A stretch of DNA of 64,000 nt from Granulosicoccus antarcticus IMCC3135 (lineage in GTDB: Bacteria > Pseudomonadota > Gammaproteobacteria > Granulosicoccales > Granulosicoccaceae). Every line of letters starts with the position of its first letter. Within the stretch, counting starts at the first letter, position 1. Below, piece by piece: positions 8,613 through 17,195 of the stretch. The notes below the pieces were generated by a model, which did not search any database, had not been told where the DNA came from, and worked only from the letters and a program-made list of their open reading frames with translations. The translations under genes were made by a program, and so were the position numbers. The stretch is from NCBI RefSeq assembly GCF_002215215.1, contig NZ_CP018632.1, forward strand, positions 3,716,501 through 3,780,500, read 5' to 3'.

Positions 8613-9431
8613 TCAGCACTGCCGGGCGCGATTGATGATCTCTTGCAACACTTCATCAGGATCGCGTTTCCACCAGTTCTCTGCGGAAAAGATTTCAACC
8701 TCGTTGAGCCCGTCGAAACCCTGCGCCTCCACCAGACTGCGGTAGTGTGGAATATCGATGACGCCATCGCCCATCATACCTCTGTCACTCAGCATGTCAG
8801 TCGTTGGAACCAGCCAGTCACACAGATGAAAGGCCAGCAGGCGCTCTTTGCCCGCCCGTGCTATCTGCGTCTGGATATCAGGGTCCCACCAGATGTGATA
8901 GACATCCAGCGCGACACCGATGCCTGTACCCAGCTGGTCGCAGATGTCCAGAGCCTGGGCTGTCGTATTGACGCAGGCCCGGTCTGCTGCATACATGGGA
9001 TGTAGTGGCTCGATGGCGATGGGCATGTTGACAGTTCGAGCATAATCAAGCGTCTTGCTCAGACCTTGCGTGACAATGTCGCGCGCAGAAACCAGGTCTT
9101 TGGAGTCAGGCCCCAGTCCACCGACCACCATGACCAGGCAGGCGGCACCGATGGCAACGGCTTCATCAACTGCGCGCTCGTTGTCTTCGATGACAGAAGG
9201 GGTCAGTGCCCCTTCCGCCGTATACCAGCCGCCCCGGCACAGACCGGATACCTGCAAACCAGAATCGCGGATCATGCGAGCTGCTGCATTGACACCTGCT
9301 TCATGCAATTTGTCACGCCACGGCGCAATGCCACCAATGCCGTGGCGCAGACAACCCTCCACTGCCTGTTCAAGGTTCCACTGCCGGCTGACGGTAGCCG
9401 TATTCAGCGATAATCTGTCAGGGGTGATCAT
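8613..9431 (-). CDS. Sugar phosphate isomerase/epimerase family protein (xylose-isomerase-like TIM barrel)
   Basis: A 272-residue AP-endonuclease-2/xylose-isomerase-like TIM barrel. Motifs include IAIEPLHPMYAADRACVN (metal-binding Glu), VALDVYHIWWDP (Asp and His) and LLAFHLCDWLVP, followed by GDGVIDIPHYRS and a late EVEIFS glutamate, giving the usual divalent-metal set. It probably isomerises or epimerises a keto-sugar or polyol intermediate made by the Gfo/Idh dehydrogenase upstream. Its ATG overlaps the DUF993 stop by four bases, showing coupled expression. The exact substrate is unknown. Confidence 0.88.
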   Translation of the reverse strand: MITPDRLSLNTATVSRQWNLEQAVEGCLRHGIGGIAPWRDKLHEAGVNAAARMIRDSGLQVSGLCRGGWYTAEGALTPSVIEDNERAVDEAVAIGAACLVMVVGGLGPDSKDLVSARDIVTQGLSKTLDYARTVNMPIAIEPLHPMYAADRACVNTTAQALDICDQLGTGIGVALDVYHIWWDPDIQTQIARAGKERLLAFHLCDWLVPTTDMLSDRGMMGDGVIDIPHYRSLVEAQGFDGLNEVEIFSAENWWKRDPDEVLQEIINRARQC

Positions 9432-10597
9432 GAGTTGATCTCCACGCCCCGAGCGGCGAACACGGCATGGGCGCGACGCGCGGTTGCTTCCGGGTCGGTA
9501 AACAGTTGCGCCTCATTGGCCAGACGCATCAGTTCAGCCAGATGTACGGTGGAGCGCGTACTTTCCTGTCCGCCAACCATGGTGAAATGGTCCTGGTGGC
9601 CGTTCAGATAGGCCATGAAGACCACACCAGTCTTGTAGAATCGGGTAGGGGCCTTGAAGATATGCCGTGACAGCGGCACTGTCGGTTCGAAGGCTGCCCG
9701 AAAGGCTGCGTTGTCGCCGGCACCCAGCGCCGATAGTGCCCGTGCAGCGGCACCGGCAATGGGGTCGAAGATACCCAGCAAGGCATGTGAAAAGCCTTGT
9801 TCATCCCCCTCTATCAGATCCGGATAGTTGAAGTCATCACCGGTATACATCTTGACGCCATCTGGCAGGTGGTTGCGCATATGGATTTCCTTCTCTGCCG
9901 ATAACAGAGAGATCTTGATGCCATCGATGTTGGCGGCGTTGTCTTGCAGTACCTCCAGGCAAGTGGACATGGCGATCATATGATCGTCAGAGCCCCAATA
10001 GCCTTGCAGAGCCGGGTCGAACATTTCTCCCAGCCAGTGCAAAATGGCTGGCTGTTTCAAGCCTGCGAGCACCCGGGAATAGACCCTGGCATAGTCCTCG
10101 GGGCCTGATGCCACCGCGGCCAGTGCACGCGATGCCATCAGGATCACGCGACTGCCCGTGGCTTCGATTGCCTCGCACTGAAACTCGTAGGCAGCAATGA
10201 CATCATCGATGGTGGTAGCCGGTGTGATCACGAGATGATCGGTGCCGGCACCGCTGGCAATCAGGTGCCCACCGGCTTTGGCAATCTCCATGCTGCGTTG
10301 TACCAGCTCCAGTGAAGTGTCCCAACTCAGACCCATGCCGCGCTGAGCGGTGTCCATGGCCTCGGCGACACCCAGGCCGATACTCCACAGGTATTCACGA
10401 TAAGCCAACGTCCGATCCCAGTCCACGGCGGTATCGATCCAGGGGTCGATATCCGCCAATGGGTCGCAGACAACATGGGCAGCTGCGTAGCCGATTCGAT
10501 TCCATTGACCGCTGGCAGCAACAGGCGCCGGGCCTGCTACCAGAGAGAGGGCCTGCAGACCACCCCCGGCAGTTGGAAGATTTATAGTGACAGACAT
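9428..10597 (-). CDS. DUF993 family protein (dihydrodipicolinate-synthase-like barrel)
   Basis: A 389-residue member of DUF993, distantly related to the DapA/aldolase TIM barrels. It contains AGTDHLVITPATTIDDVIAA, QPAILHWLGEMFDPALQGYW and a late PTRFYKTGVVFMAYLNGH, where the lysine of FYKTG is a candidate catalytic residue. DUF993 genes are commonly found beside Gfo/Idh/MocA dehydrogenases and xylose-isomerase-like proteins, as here, suggesting a retro-aldol or dehydratase step in a sugar-derivative pathway. This role is inferred from context. It lies three bases downstream of the dehydrogenase and overlaps the next gene. Confidence 0.87.
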   Translation of the reverse strand: MSVTINLPTAGGGLQALSLVAGPAPVAASGQWNRIGYAAAHVVCDPLADIDPWIDTAVDWDRTLAYREYLWSIGLGVAEAMDTAQRGMGLSWDTSLELVQRSMEIAKAGGHLIASGAGTDHLVITPATTIDDVIAAYEFQCEAIEATGSRVILMASRALAAVASGPEDYARVYSRVLAGLKQPAILHWLGEMFDPALQGYWGSDDHMIAMSTCLEVLQDNAANIDGIKISLLSAEKEIHMRNHLPDGVKMYTGDDFNYPDLIEGDEQGFSHALLGIFDPIAGAAARALSALGAGDNAAFRAAFEPTVPLSRHIFKAPTRFYKTGVVFMAYLNGHQDHFTMVGGQESTRSTVHLAELMRLANEAQLFTDPEATARRAHAVFAARGVEINS

Positions 10598-10600
10598 GTA

Positions 10601-11752
10601 TTAATCCTCCAGTGACGGGATATCGATCCAGCGACGCTCTTTCCAGCTCTGATGTCCCAGCTCTGCCAGCTGTACACCTTTGGCGCCTTCCATCAGCGTG
10701 TAGTTCCAGGGGCCATCTTCAACCACGTGACGCAGGAATTGCTCCCACTGCACCTTGAAGCCGTTGTCGAATTCATGGTTGTCTGGTACTTCTTCCCAGT
10801 CGTCGAAAAAATTCATGGTCTGTGGCTGATCAGGATTCCAGACTGGTTTGGGTGTATTGACGCGGTGCTGACTGCGGCAGCTGTGCAAACCGGCCACCGC
10901 TGATCCGAGGGTGCCATCGACCTGGAAGGTCACCAGATCATCGCGCCGTACCCGTACACACCAGCTGGAATTGATGTGGGCAATGATGCCGCCTTCCAGT
11001 TCGAACGTGGCGTAGGCAGCATCATCGGCGTCAGCCTTGTAGTGTTCGCCGTTTTCATCCCAGCGATCGGGAATGTGCACGGCTCCGATGCAGGAGACAG
11101 CCTTGACCGGTGCAAAGACGTTGTCCAGCACATAGCGCCAGTGGCACAGCATGTCAGAGATGATACCGCCGCCATCGGCAGCGCGATAATTCCAGCTGGG
11201 TCGTTGAGCCGGCATCCAGTCGCCTTCGAAGACCCAATAACCGAACTCGCCCCGCACCGAAAGAATCTTGCCAAAAAAACCACTGTCGCGCAGCCGCTTG
11301 AGCTTCATCAAGCCAGGCAGGTCGAGCTTGTCATGCACAATGCCGTTCTTGACGCCCTTGGACTTTGCGTAGTTGGCAATATCCAGAGCCTGATCCAGCT
11401 TTTCGGAAATGGGTTTCTCGCAATAGATATGTTTGCCGGCATCGATGGCCTGGCGCAGTAGTTCAGGACGCAACTGCGTGGAGGCTGCATCAAAGAAAAT
11501 GGTGTCATCGGGGTTGGCAAGGGCGGCTGCCAGGTCGGTGGTGTAACGCTCGATGCCGTGCTTTTTGGCCAGCTCGGCAATGCGGTTTTCATTGCGTCCG
11601 ACTATGATGGGGTCGGGCATCAGGCGGCTGCCATCGCGCAGCAGTAAGCCACCCTGGTCTCGAATGGCGAGTACCGATCGAATGAGGTGCTGGTTCATGC
11701 CCATGCGACCGGTTACTCCGTGCATGATGATACCGATGCGTTGCTGCGTCAT
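10601..11752 (-). CDS. Gfo/Idh/MocA family oxidoreductase
   Basis: A 383-residue NAD(P)-dependent dehydrogenase. The N-terminal Rossmann fold opens RIGIIMHGVTGRMGMNQHL, an unusual glycine motif resembling dihydrodipicolinate reductase. IYCEKPISEKLDQAL carries the EKP signature of the family, and the C-terminal domain has GGGIISDMLCHWRYVLD with the expected acid and histidine. GAGGA upstream fixes the start at 11752 rather than the longer frame. It is the first enzyme of the DUF993/isomerase trio and is expected to oxidise a sugar or polyol imported by the adjacent transporter. The substrate is unknown. Confidence 0.92.
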   Translation of the reverse strand: MTQQRIGIIMHGVTGRMGMNQHLIRSVLAIRDQGGLLLRDGSRLMPDPIIVGRNENRIAELAKKHGIERYTTDLAAALANPDDTIFFDAASTQLRPELLRQAIDAGKHIYCEKPISEKLDQALDIANYAKSKGVKNGIVHDKLDLPGLMKLKRLRDSGFFGKILSVRGEFGYWVFEGDWMPAQRPSWNYRAADGGGIISDMLCHWRYVLDNVFAPVKAVSCIGAVHIPDRWDENGEHYKADADDAAYATFELEGGIIAHINSSWCVRVRRDDLVTFQVDGTLGSAVAGLHSCRSQHRVNTPKPVWNPDQPQTMNFFDDWEEVPDNHEFDNGFKVQWEQFLRHVVEDGPWNYTLMEGAKGVQLAELGHQSWKERRWIDIPSLED

Positions 11753-11772
11753 AGTGTGATCCTCTAGTGGTA

Positions 11773-11790
11773 GTGCCAGTGCGCTGGCAC
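11773..11790. promoter_or_regulatory. Dyad-symmetric site upstream of the Gfo/Idh gene
   Basis: GTGCCAGTGCGCTGGCAC has perfect 7-base arms around TGCG, 20 bases before the dehydrogenase start, in the 127-bp gap after tetR. It could be an operator or an RNA hairpin separating the transporter and enzyme halves of the unit. It is unlike the site at 15786. Confidence 0.4.
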
Positions 11791-11879
11791 CGCTTGTGTC
11801 AATACGCGTCGTTGTCGGGGAGAACGCGTTTATTATTAATAGGGTCAAGCTTTGATTAATGTTCGAGTCATCGACGGTG

Positions 11880-12569
11880 CTACTCGCTGGTATCTGGTCG
11901 CAGGAAACGGATGATCATTTCCTCGGCATCGAGGCGTCGTTGATTCAGCCAACCGTCTTCGTCGACAGGTTTTTTGAAAACCACGCGCAAGGTATGTGCA
12001 TTGGATATCGGGAAATAGCAAAGCGAGGCAATCGTGATATAGAGATCGACCGGATCGATACCGCGGCGAAAGACACCTTCGATTTGTCCTCGCTCCAGGA
12101 TTTTCTTGAGCTCCTGTAGCAGCATGGACTGGATTTCACTGACATCATGAATTTTGCGGATGGTGGAGCCGCCTCGCAAATTTTCGGTGTTCAGCATGGA
12201 AATGAACCATGGCTTTGACTTGAAATGACTGAGGGTGAAGCTCACCAGTGTGCGGATCGCCTCTTCAGGTGTCATGTCCTCCAGGTGCAGCTCGCGCTCA
12301 CCGGCCCGAATCTGTATGTAGGCCTCTCGCAGAGCGGCGGCATACAGGTCATCCTTGTCGCCGTAGTAGTTGTAAATCATGGGCTTGGAGACACCCGCCT
12401 GAGTCGCAATGGTATCCACGCGGGCACCGGCAAATCCCTTCTCGGAGAACTCGACCAGCGCGGCATCGAGAATGAGTCGACGTGAGCGTTCGGCATCTCG
12501 CCTGGGAGCGGTAGCCTTGGTCTTGACAGCCTTGCGCAAGCTCGGATCTTTTTTTTCGGGCACGCTCAT
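11880..12569 (-). CDS. TetR family transcriptional regulator
   Basis: A 229-residue TetR/AcrR repressor. After a basic lead, the DNA-binding helices read SRRLILDAALVEFSEKGFAG, then ATQAGVSKPMIYNYYGDKDD, a standard TetR helix-turn-helix near residues 28-75. The C-terminal ligand domain is of the TetR_C type seen in catabolic regulators. Its ATG overlaps the tctA stop by four bases, so it is co-expressed with the transporter and probably autoregulated. The best target is the dyad at 15786 in the tctC promoter. Confidence 0.92.
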   Translation of the reverse strand: MSVPEKKDPSLRKAVKTKATAPRRDAERSRRLILDAALVEFSEKGFAGARVDTIATQAGVSKPMIYNYYGDKDDLYAAALREAYIQIRAGERELHLEDMTPEEAIRTLVSFTLSHFKSKPWFISMLNTENLRGGSTIRKIHDVSEIQSMLLQELKKILERGQIEGVFRRGIDPVDLYITIASLCYFPISNAHTLRVVFKKPVDEDGWLNQRRLDAEEMIIRFLRPDTSE

Positions 12570-14110
12570 GATTGTTCTTCTGTGACTGAAGGCTTCACCG
12601 GACCGGGCAGGCCGGGGATGATACGAAAGAGGGCGCGGCGCACAGCAGGAATGCTTAATACGATGCTCAGGAATATGATCGCGGCGAATGAGGCGGAAAT
12701 AGGTCGTGTGAAAAAGGGCGACAAGTCACCGTTGCTCAGTGTCAGACCACGGCGCAGACTCTTGTCGAGCAAAGTTCCCAGAATGATGCCCAGAACCAGC
12801 GGTGCCATGGGGTAGTCCATGCGTCGCAAGACGAACCCGATCAGACCGAAAAACAGCATGACCCAGATATCGAATACGCGTTGAGTCAGTGCGTAGGGGC
12901 CAATCACGCAGAGCGTGAAAACCACTGGCATCAAAAGCTCGCGAGGTACTTTCAGAATCTTTATGAACAGGCGCGTCAGTGACAGGCCGAAAACGGCGAT
13001 GGCCAGGGTGGCCAGAACCAGCATGGCTGCGATCGAGTAGATGAAATCAGGTTGTTCGATCATGATCATGGGGCCGGGCCGGATGCCATGAATGAAAAGG
13101 GCTGCTATCAAGACAGCTGCGGGGGCGGAGCCGGGTACCGCCAGCGTCAAGGCGGGGATCAGAGCACCGGGAACCACCGCACTATTGCCGGTTTCTGCAG
13201 CCGTCAGCCCTTCGGTAGAACCCTTGCCATACAGTTCGGGGTGTTTGCTCAACTTTTTGGCCACCGCGTAGGAAGACCAGGCACCGATGTCCTCGCCCAC
13301 GCCCGGGATGATGCCTACGATCGTGCCGATGATGCCCGAGCGTACGATAGTGAATTTGTATCGCCACAGGTCCAGCATTCGAGGCAGGGCACTTGTTGCG
13401 CTCTTTTTGGTATCCAGCAGCTCGCCTTTAGGGCGCCACATGACCGTCAGCACTTCTGCAAAGCCGAAAGCTCCGACCATGGCAGGAATCAGGGCAACTC
13501 CGCCGTTGAGATCGCGTAGACCCAGATTGAAACGGACATGGGCATGGATGCCTTCACTGCCAATCATGGCGACCATCAAACCCAGCAGGCCAGCTATATA
13601 GCCTTTGAGTGGCGAGCCACCACCGGTTAGCTGCCCGGAGATGACAATGCCGAACAGAGCGAGCCAGAAAAATTCGAATGAACCAAAATTCAAGGCCACT
13701 TCTGCCAGTGGTGGCGCTAACAGGACCAGCATAACGATGCCGACCAGGGTGCCCAGTGCCGAGCCTGCGGTGGCCAGAGCCATGGCATTGGCAGCCTCGC
13801 CCCGTTGAGCCAGTGGAAAGCCATCCAGGGCGGTTGCCGCGCTGGCAGGGGTGCCTGGAATATTGAGCAATATGGCGCTGCGGGAGCCCCCGTAGATGGC
13901 ACCAACGTACATGCAGATAAGTACCAGTATTGCAGTATCTTTATCCAGAGTGTAGGTCAGGGTCGTGAGCAGGGCCACCCCCATGGTCGCAGTCAGCCCA
14001 GGTAGACTGCCGACGAATATTCCCAGTAAGGTTGCCCAGGCAACATGCAGCAGGGACATGGGTGTGCACAGGCTGATCAGGGCCTCCGCCAGGGATTGCA
14101 AAGCATGCAT
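12566..14110 (-). CDS. tctA: Tripartite tricarboxylate transporter permease TctA
   Basis: The large membrane subunit of a TTT carrier, 514 residues with about a dozen hydrophobic segments. The family signature GSLPGLTATMGVALL lies near residue 40 and a second glycine-proline motif (GIIPGVGEDIGAWSSY) mid-protein. With TctB it carries out secondary uptake of a carboxylate or related solute delivered by TctC. The start overlaps the tctB stop by one base (TGATG). The substrate is not predictable; the linked enzymes suggest a sugar acid or polyol derivative. Confidence 0.95.
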   Translation of the reverse strand: MHALQSLAEALISLCTPMSLLHVAWATLLGIFVGSLPGLTATMGVALLTTLTYTLDKDTAILVLICMYVGAIYGGSRSAILLNIPGTPASAATALDGFPLAQRGEAANAMALATAGSALGTLVGIVMLVLLAPPLAEVALNFGSFEFFWLALFGIVISGQLTGGGSPLKGYIAGLLGLMVAMIGSEGIHAHVRFNLGLRDLNGGVALIPAMVGAFGFAEVLTVMWRPKGELLDTKKSATSALPRMLDLWRYKFTIVRSGIIGTIVGIIPGVGEDIGAWSSYAVAKKLSKHPELYGKGSTEGLTAAETGNSAVVPGALIPALTLAVPGSAPAAVLIAALFIHGIRPGPMIMIEQPDFIYSIAAMLVLATLAIAVFGLSLTRLFIKILKVPRELLMPVVFTLCVIGPYALTQRVFDIWVMLFFGLIGFVLRRMDYPMAPLVLGIILGTLLDKSLRRGLTLSNGDLSPFFTRPISASFAAIIFLSIVLSIPAVRRALFRIIPGLPGPVKPSVTEEQS

Positions 14111-14637
14111 CAGGGCAACCTCACCAGAAAGCCGTACTGAAAGAGTGTGGAAATGCCGACGGCAAAGACCACGGCAAATAGCGCGATTAGCAAGAGTGGT
14201 TTGATTCGGGCGCGCACTGGAACAGACTTTTCAGGCCAGCTGAACACAGCGCTGAACATGAAAATGAATATGCCTGTGGCCACGGCGAATGGCATCTTGC
14301 CGAGCAAGCCACCAGCATAGGCAAGACACAGGACGATGGTGAGTGCAAGATTTTTGAAGGAGCCGGGCTGTGTTTTTTCAGAATCTTCAGAGACCGCGGA
14401 ATCTTCAGGTAGTGATGTGTCTGTGGTGGATGCTGTCGAGACCAATAGCAAGACAGAACAGATGATCATCGCGAGCCCCAGGCCCATGGGAACCAGTCCG
14501 GGAATGCTGGCAGGGTGGATCTGCCGAATCTCCAGTCGATCCATGGTGTAGCCACCAGCGAGCATGGCGATGCCCAGCATGAGCAATACCATTCCGGTTA
14601 GTCGGTCTGCGGTGCGGGAGTCTACAAGCATGATCAA
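14110..14637 (-). CDS. tctB: Tripartite tricarboxylate transporter small permease TctB
   Basis: A 175-residue protein with four predicted membrane helices and a long acidic loop after helix two, the TctB plan. A TTG at 14637 sits seven bases from GAGG; the ATG at 14631 (MLVDSRTAD) is the alternative. It lies between tctC and tctA in the usual C-B-A order. Confidence 0.9.
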   Translation of the reverse strand: MIMLVDSRTADRLTGMVLLMLGIAMLAGGYTMDRLEIRQIHPASIPGLVPMGLGLAMIICSVLLLVSTASTTDTSLPEDSAVSEDSEKTQPGSFKNLALTIVLCLAYAGGLLGKMPFAVATGIFIFMFSAVFSWPEKSVPVRARIKPLLLIALFAVVFAVGISTLFQYGFLVRLP

Positions 14638-14743
14638 GTACGTGCCTCATTGATGAAAAACAGGCTGGAAAACAGGCGAGGAGGACGCCGGCTGTACAGG
14701 CAAATGCGGCTGCCTGCACAGCTGACGCTGCTTCTGTCGTGAA

Positions 14744-15760
14744 TTACTCGGCCGGGCAGTCTATGCCGATGGTTGATGGATCAACGACGGCTTCGCCGCG
14801 AGTCACACGGGCACAGGCCTCTGCGATGACAACCGGCATGGCAACTTCCATCGCCTGTTCGCCAAAGCTGGGCGCGAATACGGCACCGCGCTCTGATGCG
14901 TAGCTCATCATTTCTTCGGAGTTCATGATGTTGTCCTGCCAGACCTGGGCAACCGTGTCGTAGACCTCTTGAGGAGCTCCCTTGGGGATGAAGACGCCAA
15001 AGTAATCAGCGGCGATCGGCATGTCGGGAAGCCAGTTTGTCACTGGTGGAATCGGGTCGATTCCCTCTACAACAAGGGGCTTGTCCGAGAGAACGGCCAG
15101 GGCTCGAAGTTTGCCGGCACGAATCATTTCTGTCTGTTCGGTTGCCAACTGGGTGGTGACTGCAACCTCGCCACTGGCAGCAGCCATGACCGCCGGGTTG
15201 CCTCCGTCATAGGTAACCATACGAGCCCCTACATCGCCTTCGACCTGTTCTTTGATGGCGGCCAGAGCCATGCCACCAGAGGAGTTGACGCCCGCTGTTC
15301 CCACTGTCACGTCGGAGCCTTTCATGGCTTCGAGTAGCTCGCCAAAATCCTTGTAGGGCGCATCAGCGTTGACACTGACAACCGGCACATTGGCGACATG
15401 CAGGTAGATTTCATAATCGTTGATGGAGGTATTTTCAACCAGCCCTGTGATGGCATAGGTGGCATTATTGGCAATGGCATTGGCTGTCCATGTATAGCCG
15501 TCGCGCGGTGCGTCCAGTGCGGCCTGAGTGCCCTGTGAACCTGAGGCTCCGGGCTGGTTGACTATGACGATCTTGGTGCCCAGGCCTTGTTCCAGCAAGG
15601 GTGCCACCACACGAGTGACCTGATCAGTCGAGCCGCCTGCAGACCAGGGAACTATGATGTTGATGGGGCGATCCGGCTTCCATTCAGCCAGTGCCGGTGT
15701 TGTTGAAGCCAGCAATGTCATGGTGGTGACCGAGGCTGCGATTAGGTGTTTCACGTACAT
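14744..15760 (-). CDS. tctC: Tripartite tricarboxylate transporter substrate-binding protein TctC (Bug family)
   Basis: A 338-residue periplasmic Bug-type receptor. It has a Sec signal peptide cut after TPALA near residue 25, then PDRPINIIVPWSAGGSTDQV, the first ligand loop of the family, and IVNQPGASGSQGTQAA, the second. Two cysteines near the C-terminus (EACARV and GIDCPAE) could form a disulfide. GGAAGGAGAAGGAG provides a very strong ribosome site. It is first in the operon, consistent with receptor excess over permeases. Confidence 0.95.
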   Translation of the reverse strand: MYVKHLIAASVTTMTLLASTTPALAEWKPDRPINIIVPWSAGGSTDQVTRVVAPLLEQGLGTKIVIVNQPGASGSQGTQAALDAPRDGYTWTANAIANNATYAITGLVENTSINDYEIYLHVANVPVVSVNADAPYKDFGELLEAMKGSDVTVGTAGVNSSGGMALAAIKEQVEGDVGARMVTYDGGNPAVMAAASGEVAVTTQLATEQTEMIRAGKLRALAVLSDKPLVVEGIDPIPPVTNWLPDMPIAADYFGVFIPKGAPQEVYDTVAQVWQDNIMNSEEMMSYASERGAVFAPSFGEQAMEVAMPVVIAEACARVTRGEAVVDPSTIGIDCPAE

Positions 15761-15785
15761 CTCCTTCTCCTTCCTGTGGTTTATG

Positions 15786-15830
15786 TTACCAACTGGTAGG
15801 TAATATAAGGAGGCGTTTCAAAGCTGTCAA
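15786..15830 (-). promoter_or_regulatory. Sigma-70 promoter of the tct operon with overlapping TetR-type operator
   Basis: On the minus strand TTGACA (15830-15825), a 17-base spacer and TATATT (15807-15802) form an almost perfect sigma-70 promoter. The dyad TTACCAACTGGTAGGTAA (15786-15802 on the plus strand, TTACC/GGTAA arms with an inner TACCAACTGGTA) starts at the -10 box and covers the initiation region, as expected of a TetR repressor. tctC begins 26 bases downstream. Confidence 0.78.
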
Positions 15831-15921
15831 GAATTTAGTGAGTGCCCGGTGCCCCATTTCAGCATGCCGGGCTCCGTCACCTTGACAGCAGATCAAGGTA
15901 TCAGGCAAGTGCTGTCCGTCA

Positions 15922-16569
15922 TCAGCTTCCTGTTTGTACGCGGCACAATAGCGTGTTGTCCTGAACAAGGTCGTCGCTCCAGGTCAGCTTCGCACTATCA
16001 TCCCACTGGATGCGGTCGTAGCCATCCTTTGGGCTGACATCACGTTCGGAATGTTCAACAGCATTTGGCCAGGCGCTATCGTCAAACTCAGGGGCTGTCC
16101 AGTCAGAGGGCACATCCGTTACGATGGAGGCGCAGGCGCCTTGTCCTTCCACAGGATTGCTTTCGTCAGCGCATGATGTATCAACGGGTGCACGGTGAAC
16201 CACCAGGCACTTCATATCTTCATTGCTTACCGCAACAATTTCTCCAGACTCGGCATCCTTGATCTGGAAGATCATGCCACCATCCCCCATCTGTTGTCTG
16301 CGCGATCCGATGTACTCAAGTCCGGTGTCATTTTCCTTGAAGTCCTTGGCTTGTATTGCGATTACCGCCGGTAGCTCTGCCGTAAACGTTGCAGTTTCCG
16401 CGTTGAAAGATCTTTCTGTCGTGATGGATACGCTGTCCTCGATGACCTGTTCGCCATTGGCGTACATTTCGAACCAGTTATCGACCCAGACCTCTGCGGT
16501 GAGCTCGCGTGAATCGGCAAGAACCATATTGGAGGAGAATATCAACAGGAGTGGTAGGAATATCTTCAT
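15922..16569 (-). CDS. Secreted protein of unknown function, third gene of the YHYH unit
   Basis: A 215-residue exported protein. The start at 16569 gives a signal peptide (MKIFLPLLLIFSSNMVLA). The mature part starts SRELTAEVWVDNWFEMYANG and later has DDSAWPNAV and a WDDSAKLTWSDDL stretch, resembling carbohydrate-binding jelly-roll modules, plus four cysteines likely to pair in the periplasm. It follows the PEBP gene by 56 bases. I assign no reaction. Confidence 0.75.
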   Translation of the reverse strand: MKIFLPLLLIFSSNMVLADSRELTAEVWVDNWFEMYANGEQVIEDSVSITTERSFNAETATFTAELPAVIAIQAKDFKENDTGLEYIGSRRQQMGDGGMIFQIKDAESGEIVAVSNEDMKCLVVHRAPVDTSCADESNPVEGQGACASIVTDVPSDWTAPEFDDSAWPNAVEHSERDVSPKDGYDRIQWDDSAKLTWSDDLVQDNTLLCRVQTGS

Positions 16570-16625
16570 GTTAGTGCCTCGTGCAGGGAGTAGTGGTTGG
16601 GTGTTTGCCAGGGTAAGTGGCCGCG

Positions 16626-17195
16626 TCAATTCAGAAAGCTCAATGTCGAAGTTGCCAGGACTTTGCCTTCGATGGCATTCATCACGGCAGACCAGTCAGC
16701 ATCAGGGGAGTCTTTGCTACCCAGCGCAACAGGGGCTGCATTCAGTGCATAGAGCGTAATCGTGTAGGAATGTGTGGCGGTGCCCGGGGAGCAAGGAGGT
16801 GTAAAGCCCACTCCTCGGTTGTCCTTATCGGCACCTTCATCACCTGTTGATTCCGGATTGCCTGATGGCAGGGAATGCACATCAGCAGGAATGTTCCATA
16901 GTGACCAGTAGTGGCTCGGAGCATCCCGACCTTCCACGCTACCTTTCGGGTAGTGTTGCATCATTACGACGAAGCTCTGTGTACCTTCGGGTGCGGTAGT
17001 CCAGTCAAGTGCGGGGGACAGGCCTTGACCGCCATCACGATGGCATTTGCTACTGAGAGACAAACGCCCCTGGTCCTGGAAATCGGGACTGGACAAGGTG
17101 AGCGATTCGTCTGCCAGCGAGAGCGAAATAGTGCCGTTGAACAGGCAAGCGCATAGTAGGGTTTGTTTCCATATCGATTGCATGGGGTTACTCAC
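16626..17195 (-). CDS. Exported YbhB/YbcL (PEBP) family protein
   Basis: A 189-residue phosphatidylethanolamine-binding-protein-like (Raf-kinase-inhibitor-like) protein with a signal peptide ending near SLSLADES. The conserved core is present: SPALDWTTAPEGTQSFVVMM, DAPSHYWSLWNIPADVHSLP and FTPPCSPGTATHSY, forming the anion-binding pocket. Bacterial members have unclear ligands. A GTG start overlaps the YHYH gene's stop by four bases; an ATG four codons in is the alternative. Confidence 0.9.
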   Translation of the reverse strand: MSNPMQSIWKQTLLCACLFNGTISLSLADESLTLSSPDFQDQGRLSLSSKCHRDGGQGLSPALDWTTAPEGTQSFVVMMQHYPKGSVEGRDAPSHYWSLWNIPADVHSLPSGNPESTGDEGADKDNRGVGFTPPCSPGTATHSYTITLYALNAAPVALGSKDSPDADWSAVMNAIEGKVLATSTLSFLN

